Counted from the stretch's first letter, positions 16,186 to 24,632 are shown. The stretch: DNA of 64,000 nt from Cellulomonas sp. SG140 (GCF_025770785.1 NZ_JANZLA010000001.1:372001-436000); one strand, 5' to 3'. Notes: generated by a model not told the origin, from the sequence alone. Translations and numbers: made by a program.

Positions 16186-16982
16186 GCCGCACCGCCCCAG
16201 CGCCGCTGCGCGGCGGTCAGCCCCAGCCGCACCAGCCGCTCGAAGGCGACGCTCAGCGCCACCACCACGAGGGTCCAGGCGAACAGGTCCGGGGTCGAGA
16301 GGAAGATCTTCGCCTGGTACATCCGCTCGCCGATGCTGCCCGTCGGCAGCCCGATCACCTCGGCGGCGATCCCGCTCTTCCACGCCAGGCCGACGCCGGT
16401 CTCGCAGCCGGCGACGACGAACGGCAGCACCGCCGGCACGTCGATGGCCCGCACGCGGCGCAGCCGGGGCAGCCGGTACACCGTCGCCATCTCCAGCAGC
16501 GCGGCGTCCCGGTGGGCGATCCCCTCGAGGGTGTTGGTGTAGACGATCGGCACCACCATCAGCGCGGAGATCACCAGCGCCAGCCGTCCGGTGCCCGTCA
16601 CCAGGATCACCAGGATGATGAAGCTGACCACCGGGGTGGCTCGCACGGTGCTGATCAGCGGTGCCAGCAGCGCCGCGACCAGGGGCACCGCCGCCGCGAC
16701 GGCCGCCAGGCACACCGCGACGAGCGCGCCGATCGCGAAGCCCGCACCGATCCGCAGCAGCGAGTGCCCGGCCGTCGTCCAGAACCCCGCGGTCCGCACC
16801 AGCTCGGCCAGCCGGCCCACCACCTCGACCGGCGAGGCCAGCACGATCTGCTGACCGACCGCGGCGGCGACCAGCTGCCACACGGCGAGCCAGAACACCA
16901 GCACGCCGACGGTGCGCAGCGCACGCCCCGACCGCCGGGGGCGCGCTGCGACCGGCCGCTCAGCGCTGGTAGTAGAAGTCAT
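16182..16982 (-). CDS. ABC transporter permease
   Basis: 266 residues with about six membrane helices. The cytoplasmic coupling loop reads EMATVYRLPRLRRVRAIDVP, and WKSGIAAEVIG is typical of SsuC/ThiX-type permeases. It should form the pore with the ATPase encoded next. ATG 16982 (GTG 16985 also possible) lies inside the end of the binding-protein gene, a 23-base overlap. Confidence 0.88.
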   Translation of the reverse strand: MTSTTSAERPVAARPRRSGRALRTVGVLVFWLAVWQLVAAAVGQQIVLASPVEVVGRLAELVRTAGFWTTAGHSLLRIGAGFAIGALVAVCLAAVAAAVPLVAALLAPLISTVRATPVVSFIILVILVTGTGRLALVISALMVVPIVYTNTLEGIAHRDAALLEMATVYRLPRLRRVRAIDVPAVLPFVVAGCETGVGLAWKSGIAAEVIGLPTGSIGERMYQAKIFLSTPDLFAWTLVVVALSVAFERLVRLGLTAAQRRWGGAA

Positions 16983-17988
16983 CACCCGGCAGCGCGCCGC
17001 CCACCGAGGCGGGGTCGGCGTCGAACAGGACCTTGAGGTAGCCGCTCAGCGCGTTGCGCAGGTCGACACCCTCGAGGTCGACGACGTGGCTGGCGGGGAT
17101 CGCGGCGACCGCCACGGCGGCGGACGGGACGATGCCGGCCTGCACGATCAGCGGCGCCGCCTGGTCGGGGTGCTCGTTGGTGAACGTGGTGGACAGCTTG
17201 TAGTCGTCGAGGAACTGCTTGAGCGCCGCGGCGTGCTCGGTGGCGAACGCCTTGCGCACCACCAGCACGCCGGTGACCAGCTGCGACGTGCCGCTGGTGA
17301 CCTTGTTCCACTCGTCGGACAGCTGCACCACGGTGCGGATGCCCGGGTGGCTCGAGGTCAGCACCGTCGCGAAGGGCTGCGGCAGCATCCCGACGGCGCC
17401 CGGCGTGGCGGCCAGCACCGCGGCGACCTCGGTCGGCTCCGACCGGTAGTCGACCTTCACGTCGGTGCCGGGCACCAGCCCCTCCTGCTTCAGCAGGTAG
17501 TCCAGCACGTACTCCGGCGAGGCACCCTTGCCGGACGTCACCACGGTCTTGCCCCGCAGGTCGGCGAGGCCGTGCACCGCCGTCCCGTTCTCCACCACGT
17601 CCAGCACGCCGAGCGTGTTCACCGCCGCGACCTGCACGGCACCCTTGGTCTTGGCGTAGAGCACCGCCGCGAGGTTGGACGGCAGCAGCGCCACGTCCAC
17701 CGACCCCTGCGCCACCAGCGGCACCACCTGGTCGGGGGTGCTGTACATGGTGACCTTGTAGTCCTCGGCGGTGGTGCCGGCGGTCGCGTCGCTCATCAGC
17801 TTGACCAGGCCCATCGTCGTCGGGCCCTTGAGCGAGGCGATCCGGACGGTGGTGCGCTCCGCTGGCGTCGCGGAGGCCGTGGCCGCCGTGGTCGCCGGGG
17901 TGGACGCCGCCGCCTGGGTGCCGCCGGCACAGCCGGCGAGCAGCGCGGCGACGGCGAGCAGCGGGACGACGAGAGACGACCGGCGCAT
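16960..17988 (-). CDS. ABC transporter substrate-binding lipoprotein (NMT1/ThiY-like)
   Basis: 342 residues. A lipobox LLAGC (Cys20) is followed by a Thr/Ala-rich linker, then a type-II periplasmic binding fold: VRIASLKGPTTMGLVKLM, QGSVDVALLPSNLAAVLYAKT and LRGKTVVTSGKG. This resembles proteins for sulfonates, nitrate, thiamine precursors or aromatic acids; the ligand cannot be read from sequence. It begins four bases after the hydrogenase stop, so it is almost certainly in the same transcript, an unusual partner for a hydrogenase. Confidence 0.85.
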   Translation of the reverse strand: MRRSSLVVPLLAVAALLAGCAGGTQAAASTPATTAATASATPAERTTVRIASLKGPTTMGLVKLMSDATAGTTAEDYKVTMYSTPDQVVPLVAQGSVDVALLPSNLAAVLYAKTKGAVQVAAVNTLGVLDVVENGTAVHGLADLRGKTVVTSGKGASPEYVLDYLLKQEGLVPGTDVKVDYRSEPTEVAAVLAATPGAVGMLPQPFATVLTSSHPGIRTVVQLSDEWNKVTSGTSQLVTGVLVVRKAFATEHAAALKQFLDDYKLSTTFTNEHPDQAAPLIVQAGIVPSAAVAVAAIPASHVVDLEGVDLRNALSGYLKVLFDADPASVGGALPGDDFYYQR

Positions 17989-17992
17989 GGCC

Positions 17993-20900
17993 TCAGCCCT
18001 TCCGGGTCGGGGTGGTCACCGGCTCACGCCGGAACGGTTCGTAGGCGGTGTGCAGCGCGTGGTGGGCCGCCGGGGAGTTCGGCTCCCCGTAGGTCTCCTC
18101 GTACAGGCGCAGCACGTCCGGGTTCTCCTGGGACTTGCGGTAGCGGGACGTCTGGTCGATGTTCACCAGCACCTGCTGCCGGGCCGCCATCACACCGACC
18201 TCGGACGGGACCGGGTGCCCGGCGCCGTTGATGCAGCCGCCGGGGCACGCCATGACCTCGACCATGTCGTAGCCGGTGTCCTCGCCGGCGACGATGCGGC
18301 GGACCAGCGGCTCGGCGTTGTTCAGGCCGCTGATCACCGCGACGCGCACGGTGGCGTCGCCGGCCTGGACGGTGGCCTCCTTGAAGCCCTCGAACCCGCG
18401 GACCTCCTCGAACTCCAGGCCCTCCACCAGCGGTTCGCCGGTGAGCTTCTCCACCGCCATCCGCAGGGCCGCCTCGGCCACGCCGCCGGACGCGCCGAAC
18501 AGCACGCCCGCGCCGCTGACCAGGGAGTACGGCGCATCGAACTCGCCGGGGACGATGTCCTGCTTCTCCAGCCGGAGCATCTTGGCCATCTCGAGGAACT
18601 CCGTGGTGGTCAGCACGGCGTCCACGTCGCGGATGCCCTCGGGGGCGAACTCCGGGCGCGCGGCCTCGTACTTCTTGGCCAGGCACGGCACGATCGAGAC
18701 GACGTAGAGGTCGTCCAGGTCGATCCCGGCGCGGAACGCGTAGTGCCGCTTCACCGTCGCGCCCATCATCTGCTGCGGCGACTTGCAGCTGGACAGGTGG
18801 GGGATCATCTCCGGCCAGCGCCGCTCGACCAGGTTCACCCAGCCGGGGCAGCAGGAGGTGAACAGCGGGGTGACGCCGCCACCGGTGAGCCGGCCGAGCA
18901 GCTCGGTGGTCTCCTCCATGATCGTCAGGTCGGCGGCGAAGGCGAAGTCGAACGCCTTGTCGAAGCCGATCTTGCGCATCATCCCGGCGATGAACGCCGA
19001 CGCCTGGTCGAACGGGATGCCGAACTCGGCCGCGATCACGCTGCGGACGGCGGGGGCGACGAACCCGACCACCGTCTTGGTCGGGTCGTTGATCGCCGTG
19101 AACACCCCGCCGCGCTCGCGCACGTAGTCCAGGGCGCCGCACGGGCACGCCCGCACGCACTGGCCGCAGGACACGCAGTCGGTCTGGTCCAGCGGCAGGC
19201 CGTTGTGGGTGCCCACCGTCAGGCGTCCGTTCTCGAACTGGAACGCCAGGACGCCGGGGCCCTCGATCTCGGCGCAGGCGGCGACGCAGCGGCCGCAGCT
19301 GATGCACTTGTTGTTGTCCCGGACGATGAACGGGTGGTCGCGCACCACCGGCTCGTAGGGGCGCACGTGCAGCGGTGCGGCGAAGGTGACGGAGTGGGCG
19401 GTGGCCTGACGGCGCAGGTCGCAGTCGTTCTGCTTGCCGCAGCCGCAGCTCAGGCAGCGCGCCGCCTCGGCACGGGCCTGCTCCTCCGTGAGGGTCTGCT
19501 CGACCTCGTCGAAGGTGCGGATGCGGCTGGCCACCGGCAGCTCGTCGGGGTGCACGCGCACGCGGCGCTCGCGCACCTCGAACTCGTCGCGCGGCAGGTC
19601 CTCCAGCGAGCCGCGGCTGCAGGAGTAGTCGTCCTGGCTGGGACGGACGTAGCCGCGGGTGAGGAACTCGTCGATCGCGGTGGCAGCGCGCCGACCGGCG
19701 GCGACGGCCTGGATCACCGTGGCGGGGCCGGTGGCGCAGTCGCCGCCGGCGAAGATCTTCGACTCCGACGTCTCCATGGTGCGGCCGTCGATGTCGATGT
19801 CGCCCCAGGCGTTCAGGCGCACCGGCAGGTCGTTGTAGAGGAAGCCGGTGTCGGTGCTCTGGCCGATGGCACCGATCACGGTGTCGGCCTCGATGATCGT
19901 GTCGCTGCCCTCGACCGGCACGGGGCGACGCCGGCCGGAACGGTCGGGCTCGCCGAGCTCCATGCGCAGGCAGTGCAGCTGCTTGACGCCGCCGGCCTGC
20001 GTGATGCGGGTGGGCGCCGCAAGGAACGTCATCTCGACGCCCTCGTCGATCGCAGCCTCGACCTCCGCGGCCTCGGCCGGCATCTCGTCCCGGGTGCGCC
20101 GGTACAGCAGCCGCACCTTCTCGGCGCCGGCGCGCAGCGCCGTGCGGGCGCAGTCGATCGCGGTGTTGCCGCCGCCGATCACCACGACGGTGCGGCCCAG
20201 CGGCACCTCGACGCCCTTGGTGACCTCCTCGAGGTACTGGATGCCGAGCCAGACGCCGTCGAGGTTCTCCCCGTCCAGGCGCAGCGGCGTGGCCCGCCAC
20301 GAGCCGATGGCCAGGTACACCGCGTCGAAGTCGCGCTTGAGGTCCTCGAGCTGCAGCTGGGCACCCAGCGCCTTGCCCGTGACGATCGTGACGCCCAGCG
20401 CCTCGATCACGCTGATCTCACGGTCGAGCGTGCGCTTGGGCAGGCGGTACTCCGGGATGCCGTAGCGCATCATGCCGCCGGGTCGGTCCTGCTTCTCGAA
20501 CACGGTGACCGCGTGGCCGGCGATCGCCGCGTAGTAGGCGGCGGACAGGCCCGACGGACCCGCGCCGATGACGGCGATCCGCTTGCCGGACGGCGCCGCG
20601 ACCCGCGGCACCCACGGCAGGCTGCGGCTCATGTCCCAGTCGGCGGCGAACCGCTTGACGTTGTTGATGGCGACGGGCTCGTCCACCAGGCTGCGCCGGC
20701 ACTCGGCCTCGCAGGGGTGGGGGCACACGCGGCCGCACACCGACGGGAACGGGTTGCGGTCCTTGATCACGCGGACGGCGGCCTCGTAGTTGCCGTCGGC
20801 GACGTGCGCCAGGTACGTCTGGATGTCCACGTTCGCCGGGCACGTCTGCACGCACGGGGCGACGCAGTCGGCGTTGTGGTCGCACAGCAGCTGCTGGAGC

Positions 20901-21187
20901 CGGACCTTGCGGTACGCCTCGAGGCGCGGGGTGTGCGTGGTGATCACCATGCCGGGACGCACCGGAGTCAGGCACGCCTTCACGTCGCGGGGGTTGGTCT
21001 CTCCCACCTCGACGACGCACAGGCCGCAGCTGCCGTTGGACCGCTTCAGGCGGATGTCGTGACAGAGCGACGGGACCTCGATGTTCTCCTTGTCCAGGGC
21101 CTGCAGGATGGTCAGCCCGCCGAACACCTGGGTCTCGCGCCCGTTGACCGTGATGGTGATGCGGTCGTCGTCCGAGAGCTCGCGCAT
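17993..21187 (-). CDS. Fused NAD(P)H flavoprotein-[FeFe] hydrogenase (group A)
   Basis: 1064 residues. In order: a [2Fe-2S] ferredoxin domain (9-90; Cys42, 54, 57, 72), a Cys-rich GltD-type N-terminal domain (100-180), a GltD/NfnB-like flavoprotein with two dinucleotide folds (IGAGPSGLSAA at 207, VIGGGNTAIDCA at 337), a cysteine patch (578-589), two [4Fe-4S] ferredoxin units (628-640, 671-684), and the H-cluster domain (700-1012). H-cluster motifs are TSCCPGW (Cys779/780), VPCLAKK (Cys835) and MACPGGCINGAG (Cys981, 985). It should couple NAD(P)H and H2/protons, directly or by bifurcation. A GGAGGTCACGGC site sets the ATG. No HydE/F/G maturases lie in the window. Two motif positions deviate (VPC for MPC, GAG for GGG). 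Confidence 0.92.
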   Translation of the reverse strand: MRELSDDDRITITVNGRETQVFGGLTILQALDKENIEVPSLCHDIRLKRSNGSCGLCVVEVGETNPRDVKACLTPVRPGMVITTHTPRLEAYRKVRLQQLLCDHNADCVAPCVQTCPANVDIQTYLAHVADGNYEAAVRVIKDRNPFPSVCGRVCPHPCEAECRRSLVDEPVAINNVKRFAADWDMSRSLPWVPRVAAPSGKRIAVIGAGPSGLSAAYYAAIAGHAVTVFEKQDRPGGMMRYGIPEYRLPKRTLDREISVIEALGVTIVTGKALGAQLQLEDLKRDFDAVYLAIGSWRATPLRLDGENLDGVWLGIQYLEEVTKGVEVPLGRTVVVIGGGNTAIDCARTALRAGAEKVRLLYRRTRDEMPAEAAEVEAAIDEGVEMTFLAAPTRITQAGGVKQLHCLRMELGEPDRSGRRRPVPVEGSDTIIEADTVIGAIGQSTDTGFLYNDLPVRLNAWGDIDIDGRTMETSESKIFAGGDCATGPATVIQAVAAGRRAATAIDEFLTRGYVRPSQDDYSCSRGSLEDLPRDEFEVRERRVRVHPDELPVASRIRTFDEVEQTLTEEQARAEAARCLSCGCGKQNDCDLRRQATAHSVTFAAPLHVRPYEPVVRDHPFIVRDNNKCISCGRCVAACAEIEGPGVLAFQFENGRLTVGTHNGLPLDQTDCVSCGQCVRACPCGALDYVRERGGVFTAINDPTKTVVGFVAPAVRSVIAAEFGIPFDQASAFIAGMMRKIGFDKAFDFAFAADLTIMEETTELLGRLTGGGVTPLFTSCCPGWVNLVERRWPEMIPHLSSCKSPQQMMGATVKRHYAFRAGIDLDDLYVVSIVPCLAKKYEAARPEFAPEGIRDVDAVLTTTEFLEMAKMLRLEKQDIVPGEFDAPYSLVSGAGVLFGASGGVAEAALRMAVEKLTGEPLVEGLEFEEVRGFEGFKEATVQAGDATVRVAVISGLNNAEPLVRRIVAGEDTGYDMVEVMACPGGCINGAGHPVPSEVGVMAARQQVLVNIDQTSRYRKSQENPDVLRLYEETYGEPNSPAAHHALHTAYEPFRREPVTTPTRKG

Positions 21188-21319
21188 GCCGTGACCTCCG
21201 TTGGCCAGGACCTGCGTGCACCGCGTCCTCGCGCTGCCCGCCGTCGCCTGTTTCCGGACCGGCTCCGGTGCCGGTTCGGGTTCTGCTGCGACGGTACGGC
21301 GGGCCGCTGCCGAGGTCGT

Positions 21320-21333
21320 CGGACTTCGGACCT
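21320..21333 (-). promoter_or_regulatory. Candidate DosR-like box upstream of the hydrogenase operon
   Basis: CGGACTTCGGACCT matches nine of the twelve fixed positions of GGGACTTTNGNCCC. It lies 133 bases upstream of the hydrogenase ATG and is in the only long gap before that operon. Found by eye, so chance is possible in GC-rich DNA. Confidence 0.3.
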
Positions 21334-21345
21334 AGGGCAGCACGG

Positions 21346-21375
21346 GGCCCCGGTGCCGCTGGGCGGCCCGGGGCC
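21346..21375 (-). terminator. GC-rich hairpin after trxA
   Basis: GGCCCCGG and CCGGGGCC arms pair perfectly around a 14-base loop, 17 bases past the thioredoxin stop. No T-run is visible, so it may only stall polymerase or protect the 3' end. Confidence 0.45.
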
Positions 21376-21391
21376 TCGTCACCGACGGACG

Positions 21392-21754
21392 TCAGTGGGT
21401 CTGCTCGGCGACCTTCCGGCGGACCTCCTCCATGTCGAGCGCGCGCGCCTGGGCGATCAGGTCGTCGAGGGCCGGGCCGGGCAGCGCGCCCGCGTCCTCG
21501 AACAGCAGCACACCGTCGCGGTAGATCATCAGCGTCGGGATCGCGCTGATGCCCAGACGACCGGCGAGCGCGTGCTCGGCCTCGGTGTCCAGCTTCGCGA
21601 ACGTGATGTCCGGGTTCTTCTCGGAGGCCTTGCTGAACACCGGCGCGAACATGCGGCAGGGTGCGCACCAGGAGGCCCAGCAGTCGACGAGGACGATGCC
21701 CTCGGCGTCGACGGTGGGCTGGAACGTGTCAGCGGTGAGGTCGACGGTCGCCAC
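21392..21754 (-). CDS. trxA: Thioredoxin
   Basis: 120 residues with the active site WASWCAPCR (Cys30, Cys33) and the cis-proline segment SAIPTLMIYRDG. A soluble disulfide reductase. Its start is 10 bases past the DUF2892 stop, so the two share a transcript that diverges from the rhodanese gene. The grouping suggests handling of reactive sulfur species rather than general redox balance. The C-terminal end (about 105-120) is a short charged extension. Confidence 0.93.
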   Translation of the reverse strand: MATVDLTADTFQPTVDAEGIVLVDCWASWCAPCRMFAPVFSKASEKNPDITFAKLDTEAEHALAGRLGISAIPTLMIYRDGVLLFEDAGALPGPALDDLIAQARALDMEEVRRKVAEQTH

Positions 21755-21764
21755 GGTGGCCGCC

Positions 21765-21980
21765 TCAGCGCGTCGTGACGGTGCGCCGCACGGTGGACAG
21801 GCCGAACAGCCGGTACAGCGGGCAGAACCCCACTGCGCTCGTCACGGCCAGCACCGCGGCGACCACCAGCAGCACGACACCGAGAGTGGTGCCGGCTCCG
21901 GCCAGGAGCGCTGCGACGACCAGGACCACGGCGGCGACCAGCCGCACGACGCGGTCCGACGAACCCATGTTGCGACTCAC
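21765..21980 (-). CDS. DUF2892 family small membrane protein
   Basis: 71 residues. MSRNMGSSDRVVRL precedes two membrane helices, and the second ends in GFCPLYRLFGLST, the DUF2892 (YgaP-type) signature with a conserved CP. These proteins accompany rhodaneses and are thought to help sulfane-sulfur or thiocyanate export. It is first in an operon with trxA and diverges from the rhodanese gene across the 22059 palindrome. Confidence 0.88.
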   Translation of the reverse strand: MSRNMGSSDRVVRLVAAVVLVVAALLAGAGTTLGVVLLVVAAVLAVTSAVGFCPLYRLFGLSTVRRTVTTR

Positions 21981-22058
21981 AGTGCGCCTCCGATGCGACG
22001 AGCAGGTCGCCGCCCGGCCCGGAAGGCCGTGCCGTCACGCCCTGTCAACGGTTCGTAG

Positions 22059-22076
22059 CATACCCCCCGGGGTATG
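22059..22076. promoter_or_regulatory. CsoR/CstR-type operator palindrome
   Basis: CATACCCC and GGGGTATG are perfect 8-base arms with a CC spacer, an almost ideal binding site for the CsoR family (copper, CstR persulfide sensors). It lies between the divergent DUF2892/thioredoxin and rhodanese genes, 35 bases before the rhodanese start and 79 bases before the other. Both gene sets are typical CstR targets. No csoR/cstR gene lies in the window. Confidence 0.75.
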
Positions 22077-22110
22077 GTGACGGAAAGCTCACGACACACG
22101 AGGAGGGGCA

Positions 22111-22434
22111 GTGCCCGAGATCGACCTCGCCGCCTTCGCTGCGGCTCACGCCGACGGCACGCTGGTGATCGACGTCCGCGAACCGCAGGAGTACGTCGGC
22201 GGGCACGTGCCCGGTGCCCGGCTGCTGCCGATGGCGGACGTGCCGCTGCGCAGCGCGGAGCTGCCGCGTCGCGAACGCGTGCTGGTGGTGTGCGAGAGCG
22301 GCAACCGCGCCCGCTCCGTCGTCGGGCGGCTGCGCGCCGAGGGTGTCGACGCGCTCTCGTTGCGCGGCGGCACCGCCGCCTGGCGCGCCGCAGGTCGGCC
22401 GTTGGTCACGGGCCCACGCGCCAACCGCGGCTGA
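22111..22434 (+). CDS. Rhodanese-like sulfurtransferase
   Basis: 107 residues, a single rhodanese domain with DVREPQEYVGGHVPGA and the active loop CESGNRARS (Cys61). It moves sulfane sulfur from a donor to an acceptor such as cyanide, thiol or sulfite. GAGGAGGGGCA precedes GTG 22111. The CsoR/CstR-like palindrome upstream and the divergent DUF2892/thioredoxin genes point to persulfide or tetrathionate stress. The stop codon lies inside a terminator-like hairpin. Confidence 0.9.
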   Translation: MPEIDLAAFAAAHADGTLVIDVREPQEYVGGHVPGARLLPMADVPLRSAELPRRERVLVVCESGNRARSVVGRLRAEGVDALSLRGGTAAWRAAGRPLVTGPRANRG

Positions 22435-22463
22435 CCCCGCCGCGGTGCACCGGGCGGGGTCAG
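22431..22463. terminator. Hairpin between convergent rhodanese and UGPase genes
   Basis: CTGACCCCGCC and GGCGGGGTCAG are perfect 11-base arms with an 11-base loop. The left arm contains the rhodanese stop codon, and the structure serves the gap before the convergent UDP-glucose pyrophosphorylase. No T-run. Confidence 0.55.
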
Positions 22464-22497
22464 CGGGTCGCGGGGTCCGTGCGGACGGCCGGTGGAC

Positions 22498-23877
22498 TCA
22501 GCCCAGGTGGGTGCCCTCCGGCACGTACCGCGGGGCGCCCTCGTCGGCCAGCGTGACCTCGCCGGTGGCGACCACGCCGCGGGCGAACGTCCAGTCGCCG
22601 TGCACCGTCAGCGACCGGGCGTCGCGCAGGGACGGGGCACCGGCCGGGAAGTGGGCGTCGAACGCGGTGATCGTCTTGTAGTGCTTCGAGTCGAGGTCGA
22701 CCAGCGGCGCCGGCTCGGTGACCAGGTCCAGCGTCGCCGCCTCGGACAGCTCGTAGGCGTCCGAGCGCAGCAGCAGCAGGTCGTTGGTCGTCTTCACCGG
22801 CAGGAAGCGGGAACGCGGGACGACGATGGCGGTGGCGCCCTCGAACACCTCGATCGCGGCGCCCATGGCGGACTCGACCTGGATCACCTGCGGGGACGAC
22901 GGGTCCGTCGGGTCCACCGTCTTGGAGTTGCGGATCATCGGCAGGCCGAGCACCCCGTGCCGCTCGTTGAGCGTGCGCCGCAGCGCCGCCAGGTCGAACC
23001 ACAGGTTGTTGGTGTGGAAGTACGGGTGCCGGTGCTCGTCGGTGAAGTAGTCCATCTCCTCCGGCGCCGTCTGCGCGGTGTCGCGCAGCACCAGGCGACC
23101 GTCCGAGCGGCGGATCGCCAGGTGGCCGCCCTTGCGGTCGGCGGCGGTGCGGCGGCACAGCTCGGCGGCGTAGGGGGCGCCCGACTCGGCGAACCAGCCG
23201 GCGATGCGCGGGTCCGGCGCGGCACCGAGGTTGTCGGAGTTGGACACCGACGCGTACGCGAACCCGGCGTCGAGCAGGGCGTCGAGCACCCCGGACGCCT
23301 CGATCGCGGTGTAGAGGTCGCCGTGGCCGGGCGGGCACCACTCGAGCGACGGGTCGGCCGGCCACGAGACGGGCGTCAGGTCGTCGGCGCGCAGCTTGGG
23401 CTCGCGGTTCTGCAGGAAGTCCAGCGGCAGCTCGCCGACCTTGAGGTCGGGGTACGCCGCCAGGGCGTCCAGGCTGTCCTGCTGGGTGCGGAACGAGTTC
23501 ATCAGGATCAGCGGCAGGCGGGCGCCGTACCGGGCGCGGGCGGTGCGCACCTGCCGGGCGATCACGTCGAGGAAGCTCAGTCCCTCGCGCACCGGCAGCA
23601 GCGACTTGGCCCGGTCCATGCCCATCGAGGTGCCCAGGCCGCCGTTGAGCTTGATGATCGCGGTGCGCGCCAGGGCGTCGCGGGCGTCCGTCGGCGGCAC
23701 CTGCACGGACTCCAGGCTGGGCGGGTCCAGCAGCGGGGTGATGTCGTCCTCGCGGATCAGCCCGGTCGCACCGGCCTCCAGGTCGCGGTAGTACCCGGCG
23801 AACACGTCGACCGCCGCGGGAGCGACGCCAGCCGCACGCATCTTCTCCACGGCCAGCCGCAGACCCTCGTCGCTCAT
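22498..23877 (-). CDS. UTP-glucose-1-phosphate uridylyltransferase (UDPGP family)
   Basis: 459 residues of the eukaryote-like UDPGP class rather than the short GalU class. KLNGGLGTSMGMDRAKSLLP is the nucleotide-binding signature; NSDNLGA and FHTNNLWFDLAAL follow, with PVKTTNDLLLLRSDAY near the C-terminus. It makes UDP-glucose from UTP and glucose-1-phosphate, feeding surface polysaccharide synthesis and, via UDP-glucuronate, the UDP-xylose synthase encoded at 26176. ATG 23877 is chosen because the longer frame overlaps the mgsA start. Divergent from mgsA. Confidence 0.92.
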   Translation of the reverse strand: MSDEGLRLAVEKMRAAGVAPAAVDVFAGYYRDLEAGATGLIREDDITPLLDPPSLESVQVPPTDARDALARTAIIKLNGGLGTSMGMDRAKSLLPVREGLSFLDVIARQVRTARARYGARLPLILMNSFRTQQDSLDALAAYPDLKVGELPLDFLQNREPKLRADDLTPVSWPADPSLEWCPPGHGDLYTAIEASGVLDALLDAGFAYASVSNSDNLGAAPDPRIAGWFAESGAPYAAELCRRTAADRKGGHLAIRRSDGRLVLRDTAQTAPEEMDYFTDEHRHPYFHTNNLWFDLAALRRTLNERHGVLGLPMIRNSKTVDPTDPSSPQVIQVESAMGAAIEVFEGATAIVVPRSRFLPVKTTNDLLLLRSDAYELSEAATLDLVTEPAPLVDLDSKHYKTITAFDAHFPAGAPSLRDARSLTVHGDWTFARGVVATGEVTLADEGAPRYVPEGTHLG

Positions 23878-24052
23878 CTCAGCCCTTCCGCAACCCCTCG
23901 CGGTGCCGACCGGCACCGGCCACCGAGCAGTATCGCCTGGCCAGCCGTGGAAGGGGCGATCGGGGACGGCCCTCGACCCGGCCGCTAGGTTGGGCCACGC
24001 CCGGGCGGACGCACGGTCCCGGGCGGTCGGAGCGAGGTGAAGGAGGACGACG

Positions 24053-24502
24053 ATGGCCGGGTACGCGCACAACATCGCCCTGGTTGCTCACGACAACAAG
24101 AAGGTGGAGCTGCTGCGCTGGGCGGAGTTCAACCGCGGCACGCTCTCGCACCACCACCTGTACGCCACCGGCACCACCGGCACCATGCTCGAGTACGAGC
24201 TGGGGCTGCCGGTGACGCGGCTGCTGTCCGGCCCGGTGGGCGGCGACCAGCAGATCGGCGCCAAGATCGCCGAGGGCGCCATCGACATGCTCGTCTTCTT
24301 CTGGGACCCGCTGGAGCCCCAGCCGCACGACCCGGACGTCAAGGCCCTGCTGCGCATCGGCGCGGTGTGGAACGTGCCGATGGCGTGCAACGTCGCCACC
24401 GCGGACATGCTGATCTCGTCCCCGCTGCTGTCCACCGACTGGAACACGAACCGGCCGGACATCACGCCGCGCGGGTGGGAGGGTTCGGCGCCGGTCGCCT
24501 GA
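24053..24502 (+). CDS. mgsA: Methylglyoxal synthase
   Basis: 149 residues with the MgsA landmarks: ALVAHDNKK near the start (catalytic-loop region), [24 protein letters not shown] (phosphate binding), and [20 protein letters not shown]. It turns dihydroxyacetone phosphate into methylglyoxal and phosphate when phosphate is scarce. GAAGGAGGACGACG precedes the ATG. Length matches the family. Confidence 0.95.
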   Translation: MAGYAHNIALVAHDNKKVELLRWAEFNRGTLSHHHLYATGTTGTMLEYELGLPVTRLLSGPVGGDQQIGAKIAEGAIDMLVFFWDPLEPQPHDPDVKALLRIGAVWNVPMACNVATADMLISSPLLSTDWNTNRPDITPRGWEGSAPVA

Positions 24503-24589
24503 ACCGGCCGAGCGGGCCAAGGGGGCCGAGCACGCCGAGCGGGCCGACGGGAAAACGCGCGCCCACATTGTGAGCACGCGCACAAGTGA

Positions 24590-24632
24590 AAGGGCGGCGG
24601 CGGGACGTGTTCACGTCCCCACCGCCGCCCTT
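24590..24632. terminator. Long bidirectional hairpin terminator
   Basis: Arms AAGGGCGGCGG + GGGACGTG and CACGTCCC + CCGCCGCCCTT give 19 pairs with a small asymmetric bulge (C opposite CA) and a TT loop. The AA/TT ends provide a weak U-tract in both directions. It sits between convergent mgsA and the small membrane-protein gene. Confidence 0.8.

Noticed and set aside
18024..20300. 758-codon frame on the minus strand
   Set aside because: Out-of-frame shadow within the hydrogenase gene, dominated by Arg, Gly, Ala and His.
17771..21778. 1335-codon open frame on the plus strand
   Set aside because: It is antisense to the hydrogenase and has His/Gly/Arg/Asp-rich composition with no recognisable domain; a shadow of high-GC third positions.
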